This document shows positions 34,210-42,397 of a DNA stretch of 64,000 nucleotides, one piece after another. Source of the stretch: JAENVU01 sp038250905 (GTDB lineage Bacteria > Actinomycetota > Acidimicrobiia > IMCC26256 > JAENVU01); assembly GCA_038250905.1 (NCBI GenBank), contig JBBSBV010000006.1:1-64000 (forward strand), given 5' to 3'. Made by a program: the position numbers and the translations under genes. The notes below the pieces were generated by a model that was not told the origin of the DNA, ran no database searches, and saw only the letters and a program-made list of their open reading frames with translations. Each line of letters begins with the position of its first letter. The first letter of the stretch is position 1.

Positions 34210-35939
34210 GCAACGCGTCGAAGACGAGTCCGCTGGAGCAACTCACCGGGCCGGGCGCGCAGTTCGAGATCGTCCAGGAGGAGGTCCTCGGGGTCCCGCT
34301 GCAGGTCTACAAGAGTCGGTTCACGTCCATGCGCGACCTGCTCGCCTTCGGCGATTCCCGCGCCGACGTCGACTGGGTCGTGCAGGGCGACCGCCGTCTC
34401 ACCTTCGGCGAGCACAACGCGATGGCCCGCCGGGCCGCCGCCGCGTTGCTCGACCTCGGGGTGAAACGGGGCGACCGGGTCGCGATCCTCACCGCCAACA
34501 CCATCGAATGGTTGGTGATGTTCTGGGCCTGCGCGGGCATGGGCGCGGCCGCGGTCCCGCTCAACGCGTGGTGGAAGGCCGAGGAGCTCGACTTCGCGTT
34601 GCGGGACTCCGGCGCGAAGGTGTTGTTCTGCGATGCCAAGCGGTGGGCGATCGTGCGCGACATCGTGGCGACGATTCCCACCCTCGAGCACGTCTTCGTG
34701 ATCGACCTCGACGACGCCGAGTCCGGCGCCCGTCATCACGACCACCTCCTCGCGATGGACGACCCCGGCGAGTTGCCGGCGGTGCCGGTCGAGGAGGACG
34801 ACGTCCTCGCGATCCTCTACACGAGCGGGACGACCGGCAAGCCCAAGGGTGCCACCATCACCCACCGCCAGGCCCTTGCGAACCTGATGAACCTGGCGCT
34901 CGCCGCGCAGGCCTCGGCCGCGCAGGGTAAGGGCGAACAGCGCACCGCGCACCAGGCGGCCGCGTTGCTCATCGTGCCGCTCTTCCACGTGACCGGCACC
35001 TGCTCGACGATGATCACCGCCTACGCCGCGGGGTCGAAGCTCGTGCTGATGCCGCCGGGCCGGTTCGACCCGGATCACGCGATGGCCACCATCGAACGCG
35101 AGAAGGTCAGCTCGATCGGCGGGGTGCCCACCGTGATGTGGCGCATCGTCGAGGCCGACAACTTCACGGACTACGACCTGACCTCGGTCACCCGCATCGG
35201 GTACGGAGGCGCGCCGGCAGCGCCGGAACTGGTCGAACGGATCAAGCTCGCGTTCCCGCACGTGCGTGACTCGTTGTCGACCGCGTACGGGCTCACCGAG
35301 AGCGCGTCGGTGGCGACTGCCATCTCGGGCGACGACTATTTCGCCCGTCCCGATTCCGTCGGCCGCCCGGTGCCCACGGTCGAGGCCATGGTCATCGACG
35401 AGGACGGCAACCCGTTGCCGTCCGGTGCAACGGGGGAACTCGCGTTGCGCGGTCCGACGATCATGATGCGCGGCTACTGGAACCGGCCCGACGCGACCGA
35501 TGCCGTGTTCCTGCCCGGCGGTTGGTTCCGCACCGGTGACGTGGCCCGCATCGACGAGGAAGGGTTCGTGTACCTCGTCGACCGGGCGAAGGACATGATC
35601 ATCCGCGCCGGTGAGAACGTCTACTGCGTCGAGGTGGAGAACACCCTCTTCGACCATCCCGACGTGCTCGACGCCGCGATCGTCGGCGTGCCACACCGCA
35701 CGCTCGGCGAGGAGGTGAAGGCGGTGGTGCAGCTGCGCACCGGATCCACCGCCACCGAGGCCGACATCCAGGCTCACTGCGCCGAGCACCTGGCATCGTT
35801 CAAGGTCCCGGAGTACGTCGAGTTCCGGGCCGAGCCGTTGCCGCGGAACCCGGCCGGCAAGATCCTGAAGCAACTCCTCCGAGGCGACGCCGCCGCGTCG
35901 GCCTTCTCGGCGGACACGGCCGACGACGCGGTGCTCTGA
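34206..35939 (+). CDS. AMP-forming acyl-CoA synthetase (fatty acid-CoA ligase family)
   Basis: 577 residues from GTG 34206, overlapping the MhuD-like stop. Adenylate-forming motifs are ILYTSGTTGKPKGATITH (P-loop, A3), VPTVMWR, STAYGLTESASVAT (A5), WFRTGDVARIDEEGFVYLVD (A7) and DMIIRAGENVYCVEVE, with PRNPAGKILKQLL carrying the catalytic Lys (A10). It activates a carboxylic acid to its CoA ester; the substrate is unknown. It is the downstream partner of a coupled pair and is followed by a membrane-protein gene with a TTG start. Confidence 0.9.
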   Translation: MSNASKTSPLEQLTGPGAQFEIVQEEVLGVPLQVYKSRFTSMRDLLAFGDSRADVDWVVQGDRRLTFGEHNAMARRAAAALLDLGVKRGDRVAILTANTIEWLVMFWACAGMGAAAVPLNAWWKAEELDFALRDSGAKVLFCDAKRWAIVRDIVATIPTLEHVFVIDLDDAESGARHHDHLLAMDDPGELPAVPVEEDDVLAILYTSGTTGKPKGATITHRQALANLMNLALAAQASAAQGKGEQRTAHQAAALLIVPLFHVTGTCSTMITAYAAGSKLVLMPPGRFDPDHAMATIEREKVSSIGGVPTVMWRIVEADNFTDYDLTSVTRIGYGGAPAAPELVERIKLAFPHVRDSLSTAYGLTESASVATAISGDDYFARPDSVGRPVPTVEAMVIDEDGNPLPSGATGELALRGPTIMMRGYWNRPDATDAVFLPGGWFRTGDVARIDEEGFVYLVDRAKDMIIRAGENVYCVEVENTLFDHPDVLDAAIVGVPHRTLGEEVKAVVQLRTGSTATEADIQAHCAEHLASFKVPEYVEFRAEPLPRNPAGKILKQLLRGDAAASAFSADTADDAVL

Positions 35940-35948
35940 GCGCGCGCC

Positions 35949-36326
35949 TTGGACACCCTCTTCCACATCCACCGGTTCTGGGGCTACGTCTCGATCGGGG
36001 CCAACGCGATCGCGGGCCTGTACTGCCTCGCAGCGTGGAAGTGGAAGGGTCTGCGCGGCCGACCCGTGTGGATCGTCACTGCGATTGCCGAGGTCGCGAT
36101 CCTGGTGCAGGTCGCCCTCGGCGTGACCCTCGTCGCCGGCGACAAGGGCTACGCGAAGTCGGTGCCGCGGTTCCACATGTTCTACGGGTTCGTGATCTTC
36201 ATCACCATCGGGCTGCTCTACGCGTACCGGAGCCAGATGCGGGGACGGCTCGAGTTGCTGTACGGACTCGGCGGCCTGTTCGTGATGGGCCTCGGGATCC
36301 GCGCGGTGCTGCAGGTGGTCACATGA
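35949..36326 (+). CDS. Four-helix membrane protein, unknown function
   Basis: 125 residues from TTG 35949, with four predicted transmembrane helices (HIHRFWGYVSIGANAIAGLY; WIVTAIAEVAILVQVALGVT; FHMFYGFVIFITIGLLYAY; LYGLGGLFVMGLGIRAVLQV). Histidines at the start of helix 1 and helix 3 (HRFWGY, RFHMFYGF) could bind haem, but no known cytochrome family is clear. It lies between the acyl-CoA synthetase and ddl, coupled to ddl by an ATGA overlap, and has about 10 bp to the synthetase. Confidence 0.7.
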   Translation: MDTLFHIHRFWGYVSIGANAIAGLYCLAAWKWKGLRGRPVWIVTAIAEVAILVQVALGVTLVAGDKGYAKSVPRFHMFYGFVIFITIGLLYAYRSQMRGRLELLYGLGGLFVMGLGIRAVLQVVT

Positions 36327-37408
36327 CGCGCAAGACGCGCGTGATGGTGATCTTCGGTGGCCGGTCGGCCGAGCACGACGTCTCGCGCGTCACCGCGGTC
36401 GCAGTTGCCCAGGCGCTCGATCCCGAGCGCTACGAAGTGGTCCCGGTCGCGATCACGACCGACGGTCAGTGGCACGCGGCCGACGACGCGGCGGCTCTGC
36501 TCGCCTCGGGACCCGCCACGCTGCCGGCGGCGTTCCCGGTGACGGGCACGGAGCTGGAGTCACTCGGGGCCGTCGTGGCCAGCGCCGGTCGGCGGGGGCT
36601 CGACGTCGACGTCGTCGTCCCGCTCCTGCACGGTCCCTACGGTGAGGACGGCACGGTCCAGGGCCTGCTCGAACTGGCCGACATCCCCTACGTGGGCTCC
36701 GGCGTCCTCGGGTCCTCGGTCGGGATGCACAAGGGCGCGATGAAGCAGATGTTCGCCGCGGCCGGCCTTCCGCAGGGTCGGTACCTGGAGTTCCGCGACG
36801 GTCAGGATCTCGGGACGTTCCGCGCCCGTGTGCTCGACGATCTCGGGCTGCCGTGTTTCGTGAAGCCCGCGAACATGGGGTCGTCGGTCGGGGTGAGCAA
36901 AGCGCACGACGACGAAGAACTCGATGCCGCACTCGCCCTGGCGTTGTCCTTCGACGAGGACGTGATCGTCGAGGAGATGATCACCGGGCGCGAGATCGAG
37001 GTCGGGGTGCTCGGTTCCCTGCATCCCGAGGCATCGGTCCCCGGTGAGGTGGTCCCCGGTGCCGAGTTCTATTCCTACGCCGACAAGTACGAGGACGGGA
37101 CCGCGCAGCTCGTGGTGCCGGCGGTGCTGCCCGACACCGTGGCCGAGCAGCTCCAGGGCCTCGCAGTGCAGGCGTTCGACGCGTGTCGGTGTGAAGGCAT
37201 GGCGCGTGTCGACTTCTTCTACGACGAAGGCGGGCGGGGACTGCTCGTGAACGAGCTGAACACCATCCCGGGGTTCACACCCATCTCGATGTATCCGAGG
37301 CTGTGGGAGGCGAGCGGCGTGCCCTACGCGGAACTCCTCGACCGCCTCATCACGTTGGCCCGGGAACGCCACGCTCGCCGCACCGAACGGGCCGGCCGCC
37401 AACGCTGA
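36323..37408 (+). CDS. ddl: D-alanine--D-alanine ligase
   Basis: 361 residues from ATG 36323, overlapping the membrane-protein stop. ATP-grasp Ddl motifs: RVMVIFGGRSAEHDVSRVTA, VVPLLHGPYGEDGTVQGLLE, PYVGSGVLGSSVGMHKGAMK, CFVKPANMGSSVGVSKAHDD, and LLVNELNTIPGFTPISMYPR. It makes the D-Ala-D-Ala end of peptidoglycan precursors. It is not in a mur/dcw cluster here but in the tail of an apparent lipid/haem-type operon; ddl outside dcw is known in actinobacteria. Confidence 0.93.
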   Translation: MTRKTRVMVIFGGRSAEHDVSRVTAVAVAQALDPERYEVVPVAITTDGQWHAADDAAALLASGPATLPAAFPVTGTELESLGAVVASAGRRGLDVDVVVPLLHGPYGEDGTVQGLLELADIPYVGSGVLGSSVGMHKGAMKQMFAAAGLPQGRYLEFRDGQDLGTFRARVLDDLGLPCFVKPANMGSSVGVSKAHDDEELDAALALALSFDEDVIVEEMITGREIEVGVLGSLHPEASVPGEVVPGAEFYSYADKYEDGTAQLVVPAVLPDTVAEQLQGLAVQAFDACRCEGMARVDFFYDEGGRGLLVNELNTIPGFTPISMYPRLWEASGVPYAELLDRLITLARERHARRTERAGRQR

Positions 37409-37420
37409 ACCGGCGGCCGA

Positions 37421-39805
37421 TCAGGGCTTGATCGCCGCGGTCGCACGGATGTCACGCGACGACCGTCCCACCCGCACCTCGAACGACCCCGCCGGGATCT
37501 TCCATCCGTCGTCCCATGCGGCGAAGCACCGGTCGTCGAGGTCGAACGCGACGGTGGTCGTGCTCCCGGGCGCGATCCGCACCTTGGCGAACCGGCGCAG
37601 CTCCTGCTCGGGGCGGTCGGCGGGGGCGTCGGTGCGGTGCACGTACACCTGCACCACCTCGTCGCCCTCGCGGGCTCCGGTGTTGGCGACGTCGACGCTC
37701 ACGTGCCGCCCGTCGACGGTGAGCGATCCGTACTCGAACGTGGTGTACGCGAGTCCGTGGCCGAAGCAGAACCGCGGATCGGTGCCGGCCTTGTCGTACC
37801 CGCGGTAGCCCATGAGGAGCTGGTCGGCGTACGCGACGTGCCCGTCGGCGCCCGGGTACGTGCCGTGGGCCGGAGCGTCCTCGACGCGGCGCGGGAAGGT
37901 GGTGGGCAGGCGTCCGCCGGGCGCCTCGGCCCCGAGGAGAACGTCGGCCAGGGCATTGCCCCACTCCTCACCGGGCAGCCAGCACTGCACGATCGCCGCG
38001 ACGTCGTCGACCCAGTCCATATGCACCGGCGACCCGGCGTTCACGCACACGATGGTGCGCGGGTTGGCCGCGGCGACCGCGCGGATCATCTCGTCCTGCG
38101 CGCCGGGGAGGAACAGGTCGGGACGGTCCTGGCCCTCGGTGTCGAGCGTCGGACCGGTGCCGACCACCACGATCGCGACCTCGGCCGCGGCGGCCGCCGC
38201 GGCGGCGTCGGCCAGCGCGGTGCTGGGCGTGGGCGGTACCGCGCCGAGTTCGAGGCCGCTGACCATCGCCGGTGAGCCACCCGAGAACTCGATCGTGAGG
38301 TCGTAGGCCTGGCCCGCGGTGAACGCGTAGGGCGCGCGGATCTCGCGGCTGCCGAACCCGAAGAAGGACGTGCCGGCCTCGCGTCGGTCCCACGCGTCGA
38401 GCACGACCGCGCCGTCGACGGTCACGCGACACGAACCGGTGGCGGTGAGGCCCAGGGTCCACTCGCCGGTCTCGGTCACGCGCACGGTGCCGTGCAGCCG
38501 GGCCGAGAAGCCGCGTGCGTCGACCGTGTCGGTGATCGTGCCGAGCCACATGGCGCGCGCGGTGCGCAGGGTGGAGTTGATCTCGGCCGGACCGCTCAGC
38601 TCGGTGCCGGCGAAGACCTCGAGGGTGAGCCGGCCGTCGAGTGCGGTCTCGTTGAGGACCGGGATGGTGTCGGTGGCCGCCGGACCGCGTGCGTAGGTGA
38701 GGGTCGTCGAAGTATCGAGCGCGGCGGCGAGCCCGGCACGCGGCGAGACCATCGGGTGCGGGTCGAGGGCCGCGCTGCCGCCACCCATGATCCAGGTGGT
38801 GTCGGCCGCGGTGCCGATCAGCGCGACCGACGGCAGGGCCGACCGGTCGAGCGGGAGGATCGAGTCCTCGTTGCGGAGCAGCACGAAGCTCGCCGCGGTG
38901 GTCTCCCGGATGAGTGCTCGGTGCGCGGGGTCGTCGACCGACCCGGGTTCCCCGTTACCGATGCCCTCGGTGGCACCGGTGCGTTCCGCCAGCGTGAGGA
39001 GCCGCGCGACGTGGGTCTCCACGACCGCGCGGTCGACGGTGCCGTTGGTGACCGCGTCGGCGAGGGCCTTGCCGAACCATTGGGGTGGACCGGGCATCTC
39101 GAGGTCGAGCCCCGCGTTCGCCGCCGATGCAGTGCTGTGGGTCCCGAACCAGTCGGAGATGACGAAGCCGTCGAAGCCCCAGTCGTCACGGAGCACCGTC
39201 GTGAGCAGCCACTCGTGTTCGCTGCAGTACGTGCCGTTGAGCCGGTTGTACGCCGACATGATCCCCCAGGCCCCGGCCTCCCTGACCGCGGCCTCGAAGG
39301 GGACGAGGTACAGCTCGCGCAGGACGGCCTCGTCGACGTCGGAGCTGATGGTCATCCGCTCGAACTCGGAGTCGTTGGCGACGAAGTGTTTGACGGTCGT
39401 GCCGACGCCGGTGGACTGCACTCCACGGACGAAGCCGACCGCGAGGCGCGCGGTGAGGTACGGGTCCTCGGAGTAACACTCGAAGTTGCGGCCCGCGAGC
39501 GGGTGGCGATGCAGGTTCACCGTCGGCGCGAGCAGCACGTGTGCGCCCTTGGTGCGCGCCTCCTGACCGATGGCGATACCGACGCGCTCGATCAGGTCCG
39601 GGTCCCAGGTGGCGCCGAGCGCACTCCCACACGGGAAGCAGGCGCTGGGCACGCCCGTGAAGCTCGGGCCGCGCGCGCCGTTGGGTCCATCGGTGACCCG
39701 CAGCGGCGGCAAGCCGTGATCGGGGATCCCCGGCGTGTTCCACAGGTCGATCCCCGCCACCGCGGCGGTCAGGGCTTCGAGCGGTACGTCACTCCATGGA
39801 GACAT
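37421..39805 (-). CDS. GH3 beta-glucosidase with inserted PA14 domain and fibronectin-III-like tail
   Basis: 794 residues from ATG 39805 (MSPWSDVPLEAL); a GTG start at 39841 is possible but no clear ribosome binding site distinguishes them. GH3 N-domain: DGPNGARGPSF and the nucleophile region FDGFVISDWFGTHSTASAAN (Asp about 219). A PA14 insert (about 385-515; TLEVFAGTELSGPAE, TGEWTLGLTATGSCRVTVDG) precedes the GH3 C-domain (TFPRRVEDAP). A Fn3-like tail (YGSLTVDGRHVSVDVANTGA) closes it. This is the architecture of exo-acting beta-glucosidases/xylosidases. No signal peptide is apparent, suggesting cytoplasmic use of imported oligosaccharides. Confidence 0.88.
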   Translation of the reverse strand: MSPWSDVPLEALTAAVAGIDLWNTPGIPDHGLPPLRVTDGPNGARGPSFTGVPSACFPCGSALGATWDPDLIERVGIAIGQEARTKGAHVLLAPTVNLHRHPLAGRNFECYSEDPYLTARLAVGFVRGVQSTGVGTTVKHFVANDSEFERMTISSDVDEAVLRELYLVPFEAAVREAGAWGIMSAYNRLNGTYCSEHEWLLTTVLRDDWGFDGFVISDWFGTHSTASAANAGLDLEMPGPPQWFGKALADAVTNGTVDRAVVETHVARLLTLAERTGATEGIGNGEPGSVDDPAHRALIRETTAASFVLLRNEDSILPLDRSALPSVALIGTAADTTWIMGGGSAALDPHPMVSPRAGLAAALDTSTTLTYARGPAATDTIPVLNETALDGRLTLEVFAGTELSGPAEINSTLRTARAMWLGTITDTVDARGFSARLHGTVRVTETGEWTLGLTATGSCRVTVDGAVVLDAWDRREAGTSFFGFGSREIRAPYAFTAGQAYDLTIEFSGGSPAMVSGLELGAVPPTPSTALADAAAAAAAAEVAIVVVGTGPTLDTEGQDRPDLFLPGAQDEMIRAVAAANPRTIVCVNAGSPVHMDWVDDVAAIVQCWLPGEEWGNALADVLLGAEAPGGRLPTTFPRRVEDAPAHGTYPGADGHVAYADQLLMGYRGYDKAGTDPRFCFGHGLAYTTFEYGSLTVDGRHVSVDVANTGAREGDEVVQVYVHRTDAPADRPEQELRRFAKVRIAPGSTTTVAFDLDDRCFAAWDDGWKIPAGSFEVRVGRSSRDIRATAAIKP

Positions 39806-39902
39806 CGCTTGAGTCTGACTGATTGGTGGTTCGTGCGTCACTTCACATGCAGTTGCTCGGCAGTCCGCTCCCGAACGGAGCGAGGCACGAGCGGAGCGAG
39901 CC

Positions 39903-39955
39903 GCGAGGGAGCGAGCCCCACGTCACCCATGACCGAGAGGAGTGCGAGTGGACGA
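39903..39955 (+). repeat. Dispersed intergenic repeat, copy B
   Basis: The 53-bp partner of 32731-32783 (46 of 53 identical). It lies in the 175-bp gap between the GH3 and VOC genes, preceded by imperfect GAGCGAG units (39877-39918). The gap holds no other recognisable feature. Confidence 0.6.
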
Positions 39956-39980
39956 GCCATCAGGAGGGGCAGAGAAGCCG

Positions 39981-40436
39981 TCAAACCCGCACGCGACCCT
40001 CGGGATCGGCGCCCTGCGGATCGAGCGAATAGAAGCGCAGCTCGATGCCGTCGGGATCGTGGAAGGAGAGGATCGAGCCGATCGGCGCGTCGACGATGTC
40101 CGAGTGCGCGATGCCGAAGTCGTCCAGCCGCGCGCACCAGTGCTCCACGTCGGGCCGGCCCCGCAGCATCATGGCGAAGCAGTCGAACCCGGCAACACCA
40201 CGCGCGGCATCGGGCTGCTCCCGCAGCGCGAGCGCCAGGTCGCCCAGGCTGCGGTACGAGACTCCGCGGACGACGCCGTCGTGATCGTCACGGAACTCCG
40301 TCAGCGGAACGAGTTCGAAGACCCGCTCGTACCATTCCCGGCTGCGGACGAGGTCCGTCACCGGGATCTTGACGTGATGGATCCCGAGGATCGCACCGGG
40401 CGGTAGGGGCGTCGTCGCGGTCACGGTGGGCATCAT
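39981..40436 (-). CDS. VOC (glyoxalase/dioxygenase fold) family protein
   Basis: 151 residues from ATG 40436 or 40433 (MMPTVTATT). The single VOC domain shows ILGIHHVKIPVTDLVRSREW, YERVFELVP and the C-terminal FHDPDGIELRFYSLDP, with metal-ligand His (IHHVKIPV) and Glu (DGIELRFY) present. VOC proteins include glyoxalases, dioxygenases and resistance proteins; the type cannot be assigned. Same strand as pckG upstream, with a 32-bp gap. Confidence 0.85.
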   Translation of the reverse strand: MMPTVTATTPLPPGAILGIHHVKIPVTDLVRSREWYERVFELVPLTEFRDDHDGVVRGVSYRSLGDLALALREQPDAARGVAGFDCFAMMLRGRPDVEHWCARLDDFGIAHSDIVDAPIGSILSFHDPDGIELRFYSLDPQGADPEGRVRV

Positions 40437-40468
40437 TGCCGAACCCGGACGGGAGCGGCCGGTGCCGG

Positions 40469-42274
40469 TCAGCCCAGGCGGGATTCGAGGGCGTCGAGCT
40501 CCTCGGCCAGCGCGGCCGGGAGGTGGTCGCCGAAGGACTCGAAGTGGCCCCGCGCGCTCGCGCACTCCTGGCGCCACTGATCGGCGTCGACCGCGAGGGC
40601 CTGGGCCACGCGGGCCGGGTCCTCGTCGAGGCCGCTGAGGTCGAGGTCCTCGACGCGCGGCACCACCCCGATCAGCGTGTCCTCGCCGCCGGCGTCGCCT
40701 TCGAGCCGACCCACGATCCAGGCCAGCACGCGGGAGTTCTCGCCGTAGCCGGGCCACAGGAACTTGCCGTCGGCATCCTTGCGGAACCAGTTCACGCCGT
40801 AGATCCGCGGGAGCTTGGACTCGTCGGTCCGGTCCGTCATCGAGAGCCAGTGCGCGAAGTAGTCGCCCATGTGGTAGCCGCAGAAGGGCAGCATCGCGAA
40901 CGGGTCGTGGCGCAGGTCGCCGAGACCGCCGAAGGCGGCCGCGGTCTTCTCCGAGCCCATGGTGGCGCCGACGAAGACTCCGTGCGCCCAGTCGCGCGAC
41001 TCGTAGACGAGCGGCACGGTGGTAGCGCGGCGGCCACCGAACAGCACCGCTGAGATCGGTACACCGGCCGGGTCCTCCCACTCGTCGGCGATCACCGGGC
41101 ACTGCGACGCAGGGGCGCAGAACCGGGAGTTCGGGTGCGCGGCCGGCGTGTCCGAGGCGGGTGTCCAGTCGTTGCGCAACCAGTCGGTGGCGTGCGCCGG
41201 CGGCGGACCGTCCATGCCTTCCCACCAGATGTCGTGATCATCGGTGAGCGCGACGTTGGTGAAGACCGTGTTCGCCTCGAGCGAGTGCATCGCGTTCGGG
41301 TTGGTCTCCATGTTCGTGCCCGGCGCGACGCCGAAGAACCCGAACTCGGGGTTGATGGCGTGCAGGCGGCCGTCGGGACCGAACTTCATCCACGCAATGT
41401 CGTCACCGACGGTCTCGGCCTTCCAGCCGGGGATCGACGGGATCAGCATGGCGAGGTTCGTCTTGCCACAGGCCGACGGGAACGCGGCCGCGATGAAGTG
41501 CACTGCGCCCTGCGGGCTGGTGAGCTTGAGGATGAGCATGTGCTCGGCGAGCCAGCCCTCGTCGCGTGCGATCACCGACGCGATGCGCAGCGCGAAGCAC
41601 TTCTTCCCCAGCAGTGCGTTGCCGCCGTAGCCGGAGCCGTACGACCAGATCTCGCGCGTCTCCGGGAAGTGCACGATGTACTTCTCGTCGGGGTTGCACG
41701 GCCAGGTGACGTCGGTCTCACCGTCGGCGAGAGGGGCGCCGAGCGAGTGGACGCAGGGGACGAAGTCACCGTCGTCGCCCAGGACGTCGAGGGCGGCCTG
41801 ACCGGCGCGGGTCATGGTCCGCATGCTCACGGCCACGTACGGGGAGTCGGTGATCTCGACGCCGATGTAGGAGAGCGGGGATCCGAGCGGGCCCATGCTG
41901 AACGGCACGACGTACATCGTGCGGCCCTTCATGGCGCCGGTGAACAACCCGTCGAGGATGCCGCGCATCTCGGCCGGGTCCATCCAGTTGTTGGTCGGAC
42001 CGGCACCGTCCTCGGTGGGGGAGCAGATGTAGGTGCGGTCCTCGACCCGGGCGACATCGGAGGGGTCGGTCGCGGCCCAGTACGAGTTGGGTCGCTTCTC
42101 GGGGTCGAGCGGCACGAAGGTGCCGGCGTCGACCAGGCCCTGGCAGAGGGCATCGGACTCGGCGTCGGAGCCGTCGAACCAATGCACGGCGTCGGGTTGG
42201 AGCAGTTCGGCCATTTCCTCGACCCAGGCCAGCAGTTGCTTGTGCTTGGTGGGTGCGTTCTCAACGATCGACAC
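40469..42274 (-). CDS. pckG: Phosphoenolpyruvate carboxykinase (GTP)
   Basis: 601 residues, the usual size for the GTP form. The kinase-1 loop is AAFPSACGKTNLAMLIPSIP, with the characteristic Cys. EWEDPAGVPISAVLFGGRRA and FCGYHMGDYFAHWLSM match the GTP family, not the ATP family. It interconverts oxaloacetate and PEP in gluconeogenesis/anaplerosis. A palindrome lies 42 bp upstream of its start, in the gap to the divergent side, and may regulate it. Confidence 0.95.
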   Translation of the reverse strand: MSIVENAPTKHKQLLAWVEEMAELLQPDAVHWFDGSDAESDALCQGLVDAGTFVPLDPEKRPNSYWAATDPSDVARVEDRTYICSPTEDGAGPTNNWMDPAEMRGILDGLFTGAMKGRTMYVVPFSMGPLGSPLSYIGVEITDSPYVAVSMRTMTRAGQAALDVLGDDGDFVPCVHSLGAPLADGETDVTWPCNPDEKYIVHFPETREIWSYGSGYGGNALLGKKCFALRIASVIARDEGWLAEHMLILKLTSPQGAVHFIAAAFPSACGKTNLAMLIPSIPGWKAETVGDDIAWMKFGPDGRLHAINPEFGFFGVAPGTNMETNPNAMHSLEANTVFTNVALTDDHDIWWEGMDGPPPAHATDWLRNDWTPASDTPAAHPNSRFCAPASQCPVIADEWEDPAGVPISAVLFGGRRATTVPLVYESRDWAHGVFVGATMGSEKTAAAFGGLGDLRHDPFAMLPFCGYHMGDYFAHWLSMTDRTDESKLPRIYGVNWFRKDADGKFLWPGYGENSRVLAWIVGRLEGDAGGEDTLIGVVPRVEDLDLSGLDEDPARVAQALAVDADQWRQECASARGHFESFGDHLPAALAEELDALESRLG

Positions 42275-42315
42275 GACTCACTCCTTCGTCCCCCGAGGTC
42301 CCCGAGAAGGGTCCG

Positions 42316-42338
42316 GAAAGTGTAGTGAGGACACTTTC
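42316..42338. promoter_or_regulatory. Operator-like palindrome upstream of pckG
   Basis: GAAAGTGT-AGTGAGG-ACACTTTC is a perfect 8-bp inverted repeat with a 7-base loop, 42-64 bp upstream of the pckG ATG. It is A/T-rich against the surrounding DNA, so it stands out as a likely transcription-factor site. It could alternatively end transcription of the DUF2510 gene, which stops at 42398, though no T-tract supports that. Confidence 0.45.
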
Positions 42339-42397
42339 GGTTCCCGCATCCGGGCCGAACCATCCGGCCGAACCGGGCCGTCGCACGGGAAGGGCGT

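Noticed and set aside
33444..36176. A 910-codon open frame antisense to PAC2, the MhuD-like gene and the acyl-CoA synthetase
   Set aside because: No domain, Arg/Val/Gly-biased composition, and conserved genes fully occupy the sense strand.
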